A stretch of DNA of 64,000 nucleotides from Dryocosmus kuriphilus (Eukaryota > Arthropoda > Insecta > Hymenoptera > Cynipidae): the NCBI GenBank assembly GCA_038277395.1, contig CM076196.1, positions 96,354,385-96,418,384 of the forward strand, given 5' to 3'. The notes below the pieces were generated by a model, which saw only the letters and a program-made list of their open reading frames with translations, did no database searches and was not told the DNA's origin. This document shows positions 35,129 through 47,332 of this stretch, piece after piece. The translations under genes were made by a program, and so were the position numbers. The first letter of the stretch is position 1. Every line of letters begins with the position of its first letter.

Positions 35129-37003
35129 ATGGTTATGAAACCATCAGAAGTGTTAAAATTATATTTTACAGTGTCGAACAATGATAAACACGAATATAAA
35201 TGTGCATTTTGTTATAAGATATATGTAAAGCATTTTACAAGGATGACAAAACATATATTTTTATGCAAAGGTGCAAAGGTGCTCATGATGATGTAAAAGA
35301 TTTTGTTTTGGAATTTTGCATAATCGTATTAGTATTATTTTTCTTCACAGACTAGACTATGGGAATTATTGGCACGCGCTATTTATGCTTCTGGAGCACC
35401 GTTCTCTCTTGTGGAGAATTTTTATTGGAAAGAGTTCTTCAAAGCGTTCAAGCCATCTTTCCCTTTACCAAGTAGAAAAACGTTATCTACAATTTTACTG
35501 GACAAAGAATATAATAAAATTCAAAGTGAAATTAAAAAAAATATTGAAAAAACGATTTGCTACGGAATTCAAGTAGATGGTTGGAGTAACATAAGGTAAA
35601 ATTTTAAAATAAATACTTATATATTCATAGACATAGTAAAAAGTAAAATTTATACTTGTATTATATATATTTTTTTTAAAAAAATTTTCAATACTTACAG
35701 ATATAAGCCAATTATCAACGTCATCGTAACAACTCCAGAACCTCTGTTATTCAGAACAGAATACACTACAACGGAGCATCAAATCTGTGAATTCTTCGCT
35801 AAAGTAATAAAGGAAACGATGACAGTATGCGGGAAAGATCGTTGTTGATCTGTTTGCACCAATAATGCATCGAATATGAAGAAATCTTGGCGACTTTTAT
35901 CCGAGGACAAAGATCTACGGGATTTACCGATTGCTTACTATGGATGCAGCTCACACTGCAGTAATTTGTTGTTCGATGATATTTTTAAATTACCAAGTAT
36001 AATGCTAATTACGAAACGTATCACATTTGTAATAAAAGCAATTAATAGTAGTCAAGGTTTGAAAGAACAACTGAAAAAGATCCAGATAGAAATTTATGGT
36101 AAAGTAATTGCCTTACAGTTACCAGTAAAAACACGTTGGTGTTATATCATCATTTCCATTAAAAGTTTTTTAAAATGTAAGGAGGCTCTCGCTCAGCTTG
36201 CGAAATGTGATGCAGTTAGTAAATACCTTTCGAATGATCTTAAAGATCTAATTTTAAATTATGAACTAATAATGGAAGCCGAACAATTATGCTTTTTACT
36301 CGAACCAATTCAAATTTGGACTACAAAATTTGAATCAGATACATCGTTCTTGAGCCAGGTTCCCGCCGCATTCAAAGAAATTGCAGATCATCTTGAAGCA
36401 AATCTTCCTTATGCACCACTATCAGCAGAAGAGGAAGTGAGTGTTATCAACCTCGTAAAGCAGCGAATGAATTTTGTACTCCGTTCAATACACTATGCTG
36501 CTAATCTTTTAGACCCAAAATACCAAGGATGTGTCTTAACAGAAAAACAACGGTTCGAAGGAATTTTATACATCCATAAAGTTATAAGGAGTTTTAAATC
36601 ATTCAACTTTGAAAATGTTCAAAAGGAACTCCACTTGTATCTCAATCATAAAGGATTTTGGGAAAATGAATATATCTGGGAGGCAGTTGAGAAAATAAAA
36701 GAAAATCCTAGAATATGGTGGAATACTTTCTGTTATTCGACTATACTCAGTAAAGTAGCAAGCATGGTTTTATCCATGCCACCGACTTCTGCTGCAACAG
36801 AAAGATCGTTCAGCGCATATAGTTACGTGCACACTAAGAGCAGAAACAGAATAACAGCTGAACGGGCCGGGAAAGTTGTTTACGTGTCCAGAAATTTACG
36901 CATAATTTCCAAGATAAACAACATTGGGTGTACAGAAGTCAATGAGGAATTTGATAATGAAGAAGAATGTACATTCAGCAGTCGTTTTTATGAATCGGAA
37001 TGA
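35129..37003 (+). pseudogene. BED-finger hAT transposase, nearly intact
   Basis: Exon 1, from ATG 35129, encodes a BED finger (YKCAFCYKIYVKHFTRMTKH, then FLC). An intron begins near 35279. Exon 2 (about 35352-35595) contains LLARAIYASGAPFSLVENFY and GIQVDGWSNIR. A second intron ends at 35700. Exon 3 carries SVCTNNASNMKKSW (family: TDNA, so a catalytic Asp is Asn here), CSSHCSNLL, FVLRSIHYAANLLDPKYQG and the dimerisation motif TSAATERSFSAYSYVHTKSR. One in-frame TGA lies at about 35847. With the stop and the Asp-to-Asn change it is probably inactive. Confidence 0.85.
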
Positions 37004-37250
37004 TACGTGCTTTAAAATGTAGATAGTTTTATCAGAAAAATTTCGTAAATTTGTAAATACATTTTTGTAAATTTTGTAAATAAAATTTGTAATAATTTTG
37101 TAAATAATTTTATTTTATAAAATAAATAATTTTTTAAATAATAAATTCTGTAAAACATAAGCTACTGTGATAAATTTTTAATCGAAAGCCTCAGACCAAT
37201 TTTCTAATCGATTTCTTGTTCCTAAGTATTGTCCATTTTTCTATTGTTTA
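37004..37250. other. AT-rich junction
   Basis: Short A/T-rich repeats of a TTTTGTAAATAA type follow the hAT gene. The 5' LTR of the next gypsy element should be here but I find no match to the sequence after its env. Confidence 0.5.
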
Positions 37251-37259
37251 TTTTCCTAA

Positions 37260-38520
37260 CCCTAATAGGGATCCCCTACTCAGCACCACAGGTGACCTTA
37301 AGGCTTCATCGGTGGCCGAAATGTGTAGCTCTAGGGTAGATATTGGGTTTCAACCAAGTACTCGAATCACTCGCCAAGAGTCAGAAGGGGCACAAAGCGC
37401 GGACAGTATAGCTATGCGAATGGCCTAAAGCATCTCCGACACGCTAACGATTCAACAGACTTCCAGCCACATTCCCAATTACGATAGCAGGAATATTCCG
37501 GTGAGGGACTTCATACAGGATATAGTAACAGCGGCCACGTATGTTCCGGTATCATGTGAGTCATCCCTTATAACTTTTATATTGGGTAAGCTCTCAGGGT
37601 CTGCGAGGGACTGTACGAGAAATAAGCAATTCAGAAACTGACGGAGTTGATTGAATTAATAAAGGAAATATTTTCTCCGGGGAAACCCTAAGAATATTAC
37701 ACTAATGAGATCTATCATCTACCTATGTCAAAAATGAGACGGTCAACGAATATTACGATCGTTTACAGTCACACATAGGTGGGGCAAGAGCCGGGTTGGC
37801 ATCAATGTTGGAACGAGGTCAGACATAAATATGTATGATTCCCGTGCACCAAGTAGCCCTAAAAGCTTTTATTCGAGGACTACCTGACGACACATCCTCA
37901 GCTGTGGATTCAAAGGATCCTAGGAATGTGGAGGCAGCCTATAGATGCGAGAAACATGCGGAAGAACGGCGACACGCATCGGGCTTCTTTCAGCCTTCCT
38001 ATCGTGTCATACATCAATCCAGAAAAACGGACTATGAGAATGACCCCAGAAGCAACCATCACCCAGCTGAAGAAGTGCGTCTATATGACCCCCAGGCAAG
38101 TTCGAGTAATTCAACAAGGGAAAGGGAACGAGCGTACGGTAGTAGCCCTAGGCAATATTACGCCTCAGATCGAACACTGGAGAACTACTCGAGAGTTTAC
38201 CGGGAGAGTAATACCTATAATCAAACCTACAACAATAGAACGAGTCACAACCAGTACCAGGATCGCAATAGAACCCTAAGTCCTAGGTATAATAGAGAGG
38301 ACAGGGGATATGACCGACAACCCATTGGGATACTGAAAAGAACCGAACAGGAACACTCTACATATCCTAGTTCAGCAGGCAAATCCAAAACACGGGGTAC
38401 TCAAGCGGTCCTAATTATGCTTCGGCCCACGTCTCGGCATATTCAACGCCTCCTAGAAATTACAGGACAGGATCACGAACACCCTCATCTTATCAATAAC
38501 ATCGAGAGGAACATTTAAAC
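37260..38520 (+). pseudogene. Gag of env-bearing gypsy element
   Basis: Broken frames carry a capsid-like region: NIPVRDFIQDIVTAATYVP, then NETVNEYYDRLQSHIGGAR and ALKAFIRGLPDD, followed by a basic Arg/Tyr/Ser-rich tail from 37835 (227 residues). I see no CCHC zinc knuckle, as in gypsy-type errantiviruses. There are at least three stops and several frame changes before 37835. Confidence 0.7.
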
Positions 38521-38639
38521 GAGGAGGGCACTCGAAGGAACGACGCCCCAGCGAGTTTGCATGAACAGGAGCGTCAGCGGACGGTGAAGTTCAAGGACAA
38601 TTAAAGGCTTACCAGTTACATTCCTGGATGAGGGAAACT

Positions 38640-38946
38640 TCTATAGTTAAATTAGATAGCCATGATCTTCAACAAGGGAAAGGTATGTTCTTAGTCGATA
38701 CAGGGGCTGATGTAAATTTAGTAAAAATATCGAAACTTAGCGGAACCAACCCAGTTCAGCAAGAAGAAGTCTCTAAATAACAGGAGTGTCGATGACAAAA
38801 GTAATAGGGTTAGAGGTCGATGGTAGCATAATAAACTTTCATGTGGTTCGTCCAAACTTTCCAATATCTGTGGATGGAATTTTGGGGCGACCATATTTGC
38901 GTAAAGTACGCGCCAATGTGTCCTTTTACCATAACGCGTTAGTTTA
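38640..38946 (+). pseudogene. Retroviral-type aspartic protease of the env-bearing gypsy element
   Basis: MFLVDTGADVNLVKISKL contains the active-site DTG. About 60 residues later, after a frame change, DGILGRPYLRKVRANV gives the second conserved (I/L)LGR motif. The usual protease length, with a frameshift and stop in the middle. It would cleave the gag-pol polyprotein. Confidence 0.75.
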
Positions 38947-39220
38947 ACAATCACGACCAATATATCTGATTCCGCTCATCGATACAGAATCACTGAGTGC
39001 TAAAGCAGAGCTAGCACCGAAAATTAAGCCCATCCCACGCATTCTGCACCTGAAAGCACGGACAGTTCAGCAGACTTCCGTCCCCATCACAACCTCTCCA
39101 TTAAAGGAAGGTTACCTGCCCCGGTTAAAAGCCGACAAAGGGCTGTACGTGGAGGAAGCTGTGGTTACTAATAAAAATGGGGTTTGCCAGTTACTGGCGC
39201 CTAATACCTGAGAGCAGGAT

Positions 39221-40560
39221 TTGGATTTCGAGATCTATCCCCAGGAATTGCTAAGAATTGGAAGTGATAGATTCATGGACACAGGAGATGAACTTATGGC
39301 GACCACTCTGGTGAAACATCGAATACCCACAGTCGATGATATTCCTGTCAGAGCCAAACCTTCCCGACAGGCACGAAAGCAAGAAGACCTCATCGTCGAA
39401 CATATTAACAGAATGTATAAAGAGGGTATAGTCACTAGTTCAACTTCGCCCTATAATTCCACTGCGTTAATAGTGCCAAAGAAAATTGATTCATCAGGAA
39501 AAATAAAATGGAGAGCGGTTACAGATTTTAGAGCTCTCAATGAGAATACTGTTGGTGACACTTATCCACTGCCAAATATTACGAATATTTTAGATTGGCT
39601 GGGAGGAGCCCAGTAATTTTTTGTACTGGATTTAGCCTCAGGATACCACCAAATTGAGACGGAACCTTGGGATTAACCCAAGATAGCATTTAACACCACG
39701 AGGGGACACCATCAGTACACTAGGAGAGCCGATGGGGATCAAAAATACTCCCGCAACTTTCCAAAGACTAATGGACCAAGTACTAACGGGAATGTAAGGA
39801 AACGAGCTCTTCGTATATCTGGATGACATTATAGTGTTCTCTAATACTATAGAAGAACACTATAAAACCATACAACGTTTGCTTAACCGACTACGGAAAG
39901 CCAATCTCTTATTGCAACCAGAGAAATGCGAATTTTTGCGAACCGAGGTTGCATACTTGGGTCACGTTTTAAGCCAGAAGGGAATTAAGCCCGACCATAA
40001 AAAGGTAACCGCTATACGTAAATTCCCTACTGCCCATAACGTGATAACAGTACGAGGATTTCTGGGAATGGCAGGATATTACCGTAGGTTTATTAAAAAT
40101 TTCGCAAAAATTGCAAAACCATTATTCAACCTGTTAAAAAAGGAACAACCTTTACAATGGGAAGCACAAGAACAGCAAAGTTTCAGAAAACTGAGAAGGA
40201 AGTTATGTACAGAACCGATTCTAATCTATCCCGATTTTAATAAAACTCTTAGACTCACCACAGATGTCGAGGGACAGGAAGTCGAGGGAATTGATATGCC
40301 AGTTTCATATTATTCACGGGTGTTCCAAGGAAGCGAAACTCGCCATAGTACCACAGAGAAAGTGTGCTTGGCCGTAGTCCATGCATTGGAGAACTTTCGA
40401 CCATACTTGTACGGGCGCAAGTTTATTCTATCATGCGATCATGCGCCCCTAAAATAGATGCACGCTGCAACGTCTCCAATGGGTAGAATAGGGAAATGGC
40501 TTTGAAGAATAGAGGGGTTCGACTACATATTCGAATGTAAACCTGGGAAAATTAATAGTT
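39221..40560 (+). pseudogene. Reverse transcriptase and RNase H of the env-bearing gypsy element
   Basis: The finger region (KIKWRAVTDFRALNENT, YPLPNITNILD) lies at 39221-39616. The palm is frameshifted from 39617 to about 39830, but the catalytic FVYLDDIIVFS is readable at about 39815-39845. Connection and RNase H follow (YLGHVLSQKGIKPDHKK, RGFLGMAGYYRRFIKNF, LRLTTDVEGQEVEG with the first Asp, then FILSCDHAPLK). After TAG at 40455 the frame continues with GRIGKWL and FDYIFECKPGKIN. Several stops: inactive. Confidence 0.85.
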
Positions 40561-40994
40561 GGCTACCTACCATCTCGCCAAATCCAGCACTCACATTTCT
40601 CAAGACAGTACCTCTAGTGAGATTGAAACTACGTATGATGAAGATGGTGTGTTCAGCGTTCCCGTCCACATAAAATCCTTGGAAATAAAAACTTTTCCAC
40701 TACGTACGCAAGACCGAGCAGCCAAGACCGCCGCTAAGGAGGGCATCAAGCTTGGTCTCCCGACAAAGAGATCCAGAATCGCGTCCGTTCCTAACCCTCG
40801 ACGAATCGAGGGAACAGAGAAGCGAACCGTAAAAGAGAAGGATCCGTTACCCCAAGCTAACACTCACTTGGGTCAGCCTAGTTCGAACACGGCTGACAGA
40901 GGTAGAAAAACGTCTGTTCCATCGAAACCATCGATTATAGAGGTAAGAAAACAGGGACGTCCTTTAGGTTCAAAGAACCAGTCCAAACCCCTCT
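40561..40994 (+). other. Pol linker with AT-hook-like motif, left half
   Basis: A low-complexity basic region between RNase H and integrase ends in RKQGRPLGSKNQSKPL, where GRP in a basic setting is an AT-hook-like motif. Reading continues at 54711 (SAGMERQ and onward) without frame change once the DNA transposon and one TCT copy are removed. Confidence 0.7.
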
Positions 40995-43236
40995 GGGGCC
41001 GTCCTTAAATTACGTAAGGTTTTTAGGTGGGGGGGGGGGGGGGGGGGTTTACGTGGGGGAGTACGTGGTCAAAAAACTTTCTTACGTAAGATTTTTTCCT
41101 TTTTGAAAATCACTGAAAATCAAATTTAAATAACGGGAAAATCAGATTATTAGTCTTCTATATCACAGTTAGTTCACGTATCAACTTCTGATTCGTTAAA
41201 TGCGTTGGCCTGTCAGCGCGATCTAGTTCTAAAATTCCTAAGCAGTAAAAAAGTCCGGCAGAATACATTTGGTAATCGAATAATGTTCGGTTATGTTGTA
41301 ATCTCTGAGTAAACTCAAGTTTGATCTATTATTGCAAAATATTTATGTGAAATTATGGCCACAAACAAAGGTGATTTTTACATAAAGTTTTACAAATCGA
41401 TGAAGCTTGCTTTTCCGAATTTACGTCCAGAGAATGCTCAAAGAAAGACTGGCTGAATGGAACGATGCAAAAGCTCGTTTCCCTAAAAATGAAAAAGGAT
41501 TTAAGGATTATATTGACAAGCGAATTGGAGAGTACAATATTAAAGGAGCAAAGAAAACTTCCGATATTTCAAGTTTTTTTATGAAATCTGTGAGTACCTG
41601 TGTATATTTCACATCAGTGACTTTTTTAGGTTAGAATGCGTTCAATCTCTAAATCTGACGCAGTAACTTTTTACTAATTCAACCGCGCATATACGTTTAC
41701 TAAATTTATTAGCAATTATTTTTTTAAATGTTTTGTAAATAATGACTAATTCATAATAATAGCATTTAATTCTAACAAATGTAATTATAGTGAGTATTTT
41801 ATTTACTAGTCATTATAGATTGAATCATTTGGGAAGTGAATCGGCACAGCTAAATTATTAAAAAAATTAATATTTCAGATTTAGAGATTAATAATTGCTT
41901 TTAAAAATTTGTAAAAGAGTCAACAAATTATTAATAAGTTACGTATTATCTACTTTTAATTTTTAGATTTTGTACTAGACCAATTGATACTGATAAATTC
42001 TAGAAAAAAATACGATTGTTTAAAATTTTATTTCTTAATAAATGGTGAGCAAAAATCTAAAGCATGTGAGATCTATTTTTGAAAATTTTTTTCGTCGTGA
42101 TGTGACGAATTATGAATTTTCTTTAATCTACAGACACAGAGTGAAGAAAAACTGCAAGACACAGCCTCTACAAAGAATGGAAGTCATGTTACTGTCTGTT
42201 CAGCGTCTGAAAACGAGATTTCAATTTCTGCAAACAAAACTTCAGAGTCGATAAACGACGTAGCTTCAGCAGGAGAAGCAGAAAGTATTTTGCAACAATC
42301 TGACGTTTAGAAAAGAGTTTATCCGACACCTTCTCAAGAGCAAATTGCTGTTAAAGTTCATGCTCTAGAAAGCAAACTAAATAGTCAAATCCTGGCCCGA
42401 GATTGTAATCTGGGTGGAGAGTCATCTCAAAGTGATATTCTAGAAACAAAAGAGGAATTGGTAAAAATGAAACAAAATTTAAAGCAGAAACAACTTAATG
42501 CTGCTTATCAAAAGAAGTACAGAGCTTCAATGAGAAAAAAAATGCAACTGCTTTCGTCTAATAATAAAAATTATATAAATCCTGGAAGACCACGAATTGA
42601 GGTAGATCAGCCGGAGATTTTGAAAGCCATAATCGACATAGTGACCTTCGGTGCCGCTGCACATGACCGTCGTAGAACAGAAGAAGTTAGAACTTGTAAA
42701 ACATTGGACGATCTGCATACTAAATTTTTAGAAATGGGTTTTAAAATATCTAGGAACGCAACATATATGAGACTTCTTCCAAAAAACTCTGCAACCATTG
42801 AAGGTAAAAGACACGTAGTCACCGTACCAGTAAGACTTTGCAAAGCACAGAATGATAATCATAGAGCCCATCCTGACGGTCGATTTTGTACAACTTCAAT
42901 CCGCTATGTGGAATCCTTAGCATCCATGTTAGGTCCACTACAAGTTGCTTTTATATCGCAGGACGATAAAGCAAGAGTTCCGATAGGTATGACAGCGGCC
43001 GAAAATCAGTCCCCGATGGCGATGCATGTTGAGTATAGAGTACAACTTCCAGATCACGATTGGGTGATAGCAGAGCGACATAAACTCATCCCGTCTGTTT
43101 ACGCAGGCATAGTCATAAAATCTCAAGGTTTAGGAAATCCAGAAAACGTCAGTTATTCTGGGCCTACATATATTTCCATTAGAAGTGGCAAACATGACTC
43201 GTCAACTGCAGCTACTCATGCAGTTGATTTCAAACG

Positions 43237-43707
43237 TGTAATAGAAATATACAGGCTTCTCGGGTGAGAGGTCTGGGCCGAGCCCGTCCGAGAACCCACG
43301 ACGGGTCCCGAACGGAGGAGAAGGCGGCGGACCTCGCCACTCGAGAAATAGGCAGTCGCTCGTTGGTCTCCGACCCATAGTCTCTCGTTAGCACATATGC
43401 TAGGCCGAAGTATCCTGGTAACTCTCAAGCTAGTTAGTATTTTCGCGTGGTGTCAACGCCGGTCTCAGGCTGACCCCACTGTTGGTAACTGGCCGCATCC
43501 TTCAAAGGCCATACATTGTCTCTACATCGCTGCCTTATTAAAACTAATTCACGTTGGGCTGATTGATGCCCCCTTTTGTCGCCAAATCTACGCTAAGCAG
43601 AATATACGTAAGTTTTCTTTTGTAGCTGCTCTGTGCATTTTTATTGTGTTCTACCTTCTCTCGGCGTCCACATCCTTATCCCATCCTCGGTTTACCTCAT
43701 GCTCTAA
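43237..43707 (+). repeat. 5' LTR
   Basis: Starts TGTAATAGAAATATACAGG and ends CTCATGCTCTAA. By eye no difference from the 3' LTR. The first half is GC-richer, the second half T-rich near the end. Confidence 0.95.
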
Positions 43708-43709
43708 AC

Positions 43710-43724
43710 CTGGCGCCCACGTTA
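43710..43724 (+). promoter_or_regulatory. Probable primer-binding site
   Basis: TGGCGCCCACGTT, three bases after the LTR end, has the TGG start expected of a site complementary to a tRNA 3' CCA. I cannot tell which tRNA. Confidence 0.65.
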
Positions 43725-45101
43725 AAAAACTCACAAATCCCCTGTCAATTTTCCTTTTCCAAACGCCGAGAAACTCCAAATCTGACTCCAAAACTCCAAA
43801 CCCTGACTCCGAACTCCAAAATTTACGCTCACTCTGGTTTTGCATGCCATATATCTTTTGCCAATCAGCCATATTTCTGCTTATTGATTTTTCGCCATGT
43901 GATCTATATATTTTATTGAGATGCCGTTTGATTTATGTACTTTATTGATCTGCCATTGATTTGCTATTTCATTTATTATGTACCGAGGATTTGAAGTGAA
44001 TATTGCGCTCATAACTTGATAAATGTGAGGAAAGATAAATTATGAAAAGTGCGTCGAAATTGACGTGTGAAAGTAGCGAAATTGGTGTGAACGGTTAAAG
44101 TTTCAAAAGTAGAAGTGAAGTTTAGATTTAAAAGTACAAGAAAAGAAAACCGCGAACGAAAACAGGAAAAATTAGAATTTTAAACCTATATAAAAAGGGA
44201 ATATAATGTAAAATTTCAACCTATAATAAGGGGAATTTAATTTGATTAAAATGGGAATAACTAGTTAAAATTCGACGAAAACATCAGCGTGAAATACAGG
44301 GCCGTTGAAACTCAGGAATTTCGTCGGGTAGTACAAGGTCAGGCTATGTGCTGGGGAAACAAAGGCACCAGTACAAAAGTAAACACGATTTGTATTTCAA
44401 GAGACTAAAATTTCGAATCAAATCCTTATGGAAATATTATTTCAAAACCTGAAATAAAATGAAACGCAATTAGGTTTCAGAGGACAAGTTATATTTGGTG
44501 CAAGAAACGCAAAGAAGATTCACTCCAAAACGCGTCACGACAATTCAGTGGAGCGCGTGAGTGGGGGGGAAGTAACAGCGGGCTAGCGGTACGCAGCTCG
44601 CGGGTCGCGCGACGTATCTCGCGGGGTCACGCGACGTATCTCGCGAACGGGAGGTCGTAGGTGAAAATTAATGACATTTTCGAGTCAAAAACAATTAATA
44701 TTATAATTAGCAAAATTATTCCGAAGTATAAGAAACCACATAGGGATAATGGTATAGCTGCCGCAAATATACAGTGGGCTAACCAATATGGAAGAAATAT
44801 AGGTATAGGAAAGGTACTGAATAAATACGTAACCGACAGGAAGTTAGAAGAGTTCTACTATAGTATAACAGGTACATGCCTCCTACGTCACAGAGTGACT
44901 GGACGTATGACTCACTGTACAGTGTACACTCGGGATACAGGCTGTGGTGCGGTAGAGGGTAGCTCACCGGACTGCATAGTTGTACATATAGGGTGTCCTA
45001 ATAATACACGGACAACAGATTATATGGAAATCGGACTCGGACTATAGGGAATAATACACATATATAGGGTGTCCCTGTAGTGCATCTAATAACAGGACAG
45101 G

Positions 45102-45144
45102 GTAGTATCGACGGTTGTACAGTCCAAGCAACCGTAGATACTAC
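45102..45144 (+). promoter_or_regulatory. Leader hairpin before gag
   Basis: GTAGTATCGACGGTTG pairs with CAACCGTAGATACTAC (one mismatch) around an 11-nt loop. It lies about 45 nt before the gag ATG and just before the splice donor. A retroviral packaging signal often sits here; that role is an inference. Confidence 0.6.
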
Positions 45145-45157
45145 AAAGGGAGGAAAA

Positions 45158-45166
45158 AGTAAGGTT
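45158..45166 (+). promoter_or_regulatory. Candidate 5' splice site
   Basis: AAAGTAAGG matches the donor consensus and lies 25 bases before the gag start. Paired with acceptors at 51133 and 51706 it would produce subgenomic messages for the two 3' ORFs. Confidence 0.45.
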
Positions 45167-45190
45167 CTAACAGTACATTAATTAGAATTA

Positions 45191-47332
45191 ATGAAATTAA
45201 GATCGGGAAAAATTAAAATAATCAAAAATAAAATGGATAAAGAAATAATTATAGAAACCGATCAGGAAAACTTGGACTTGGAAGGCGCAGCTGCACTTCC
45301 AACTCCAAAAAATATTGGAAATAAAACTGTAGGTACCCAATTGCAACAAGAAATGGGGGAACAATCTACAAAAAATACCGGAACAATACCGAAGGTATTT
45401 AACCGATCTGTGGGACGAGGTAGGAGTTTTTATAGAAATAATGCCGAAATCCCACAGATGGGGAAATACAAGACAAACTTAAATAACCCCACCGAACAAG
45501 TCAGAAATAGATCAATAGGAAGGGGTAGGGGTTACGTAACTCAAGGTAACGAAACATTTGGAGTGGGACTATTAAATAGAACACATAGCACTCCAAACAC
45601 ACAAAGACTCAGTCCGGACAACCCCTATGACTCCCTAGCCTGGGATAATGTGGATTTCGGAACGGTCCAAACTCCTAAATACCAAGCTAATACAGAAATG
45701 AATACAAATAGAATACAAACAGTTAACAATAAAACATTCGAAATTGACTCATTTTTAGAAAATAATACACAGTTCATACTTGAATCGGAAGAACTTATAA
45801 ATAACGCGGAATTCGTTGAATTTATGAACCAACAAAAGGAAAGATTTTCCAGGGAAAAAAGGGAAAAATCGAGACAGTTAAGACAAAATTTAAACCCGTC
45901 GGCACATAGCTCGTTTAACACACAAAAGGAATTAAAAGAAACAGAATTAGCACAACAGAGAAATGAAACAAAAGCTAGGCATTCGGTTCACTTTGACGCA
46001 AAGGGGGAAGAATATTTAAGAAACCCCGAAAGAAACAGATCCCGTAGGTCATCAGTAGCTAGGGAAAAATCTAGAAGACGGTCACACACCCAATATAGTT
46101 CGGAAAGCGAAACAGAACCCGCTTTAAGAAACAATAACGAGACAATACAAGCGACATGTTTCCCATTTGGAATGGTACAAACACCATTCCAAATAATGAC
46201 AAATTGGCCGGTGAAGTTTAGAAATAACAAGGAGGATAGCCCAGCTAATTTTCTGGAGGACCTAAAAAGATTTAAAAGGGGTTATAGGATCAACGATCGC
46301 GACGTATTAGAAAATCTAGATGCGATTTTAATAGAAGACGCGCGCGATTGGTTTGCGATAAATAAGAACTCGTGGAGAAACTTATCAGATTTTTTCAAAG
46401 ATTTCACAAGCGCATACATTGATGAAAGATTTTCGGAAGAGGTTAGACAGAAGATTAAATTTTGTAACCAGAAAAAGAATCAGGATATCCATACGTATTT
46501 AACTGAAATTCGAAAGCTTTTTACAAAATTATACCCTAGAAAAAGTCTAGAATGGGAATTGCGTAGAACATACGAGAATCTGCGAATAGAGTACAAAATG
46601 TATATCAAGAGGAATGATTTCGAAACATTTGATGAACTCAAGGAACTGGGAAAGGAATGGGAAACAGAATTGGCGAAATCAAAAATTAGGGGACAAATTC
46701 TGCAAATAACGGAGCCAAAGATCGAGGAAAAAAATGATCAAAAAAGAAACATTGACGGAAATATTACAGAACCCAAAAAGGAGGATAGGAAAGAAAATAA
46801 TAACGGGAAAAACTATAATCAGGGCAAAAAGCATTTTAAAAATCGATATCCATTTCCACCCTTCGGATTTCCATTTTTACCTTTCCAACCTCAATTCCAA
46901 CAAAACCAAAGGCCAAATTTTAAACCAAGATTCCCAAATTACAATCAAATGTTCCCAATGTTTAACCAAATGTCATTAGGAGGGAATCAAAAACAAAATA
47001 ATCCCATGATAGAATTCCCAAGCGAAAAAGAAGAAAATCCGGGAGGGGAAAATAAAAACCAAAACCCCCAGAAACCAAATTTTGGAAATAAACCCCAAAA
47101 TCCGGGAAATAACGGAAACAGGAAAAATAAAACAGATGATAGTCGGGAAAAAACTCGAATTCAGAAAACAAGAAAGAAAATAACGATTCGAGTTGTTTTT
47201 ATTGTAAAATGCCAGGTCATTTTAAAAGAGAATGCCCTTATTATCTTTACAAGCAGGGAAACTTCCAGGGCGGGTATTAGGAATAAAAGAGGAACCTACT
47301 ACCGGAACGCCAGAATATTTAAGTTCGGATAA
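45191..47332 (+). CDS. Gag of the young gypsy element
   Basis: From ATG 45191: a basic N-terminus with two related GRGRSF/GRGRGY repeats (NRSVGRGRSFYRN, NRSIGRGRGYVTQ), a Ser/Arg-rich segment, then the capsid (WPVKFRNNKEDSPANFLEDL, SWRNLSDFFKDF, then DIHTYLTEIRKLF), then an Asn/Pro/Phe-rich tail. The CCHC knuckle (CFYCKMPGHFKREC, 47194-47235) is in the neighbouring frame. A run of six A at 47148-47153, where seven would keep frame, shifts it out, so this copy's gag reads on in a wrong frame to 47332. Past 47148 this ORF is not the real protein. Confidence 0.85.
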   Translation: MKLRSGKIKIIKNKMDKEIIIETDQENLDLEGAAALPTPKNIGNKTVGTQLQQEMGEQSTKNTGTIPKVFNRSVGRGRSFYRNNAEIPQMGKYKTNLNNPTEQVRNRSIGRGRGYVTQGNETFGVGLLNRTHSTPNTQRLSPDNPYDSLAWDNVDFGTVQTPKYQANTEMNTNRIQTVNNKTFEIDSFLENNTQFILESEELINNAEFVEFMNQQKERFSREKREKSRQLRQNLNPSAHSSFNTQKELKETELAQQRNETKARHSVHFDAKGEEYLRNPERNRSRRSSVAREKSRRRSHTQYSSESETEPALRNNNETIQATCFPFGMVQTPFQIMTNWPVKFRNNKEDSPANFLEDLKRFKRGYRINDRDVLENLDAILIEDARDWFAINKNSWRNLSDFFKDFTSAYIDERFSEEVRQKIKFCNQKKNQDIHTYLTEIRKLFTKLYPRKSLEWELRRTYENLRIEYKMYIKRNDFETFDELKELGKEWETELAKSKIRGQILQITEPKIEEKNDQKRNIDGNITEPKKEDRKENNNGKNYNQGKKHFKNRYPFPPFGFPFLPFQPQFQQNQRPNFKPRFPNYNQMFPMFNQMSLGGNQKQNNPMIEFPSEKEENPGGENKNQNPQKPNFGNKPQNPGNNGNRKNKTDDSREKTRIQKTRKKITIRVVFIVKCQVILKENALIIFTSRETSRAGIRNKRGTYYRNARIFKFG

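Larger units (their letters stand above)
43725..45190 (+). other. 1.5-kb leader of the LTR element
   Basis: Untranslated leader. It contains a short ACTCCAAA repeat cluster (43770-43830), a tandem CGCGACGTATCTCGCG pair (44610-44645), a 16-bp hairpin (45102-45144) and a good splice donor (AAA|GTAAGG, GT at 45159). The ORF at 44661-45047 has no recognisable features. Confidence 0.6.

Noticed and set aside
43397..43948. ORF over the 5' LTR (and 52688-53017 over the 3' LTR)
   Set aside because: The frame lies in LTR sequence and continues into the leader without known features.
44661..45047. 128-residue ORF in the LTR-element leader
   Set aside because: No domain, no conserved start context, and it lies before gag in a structured leader; probably chance.
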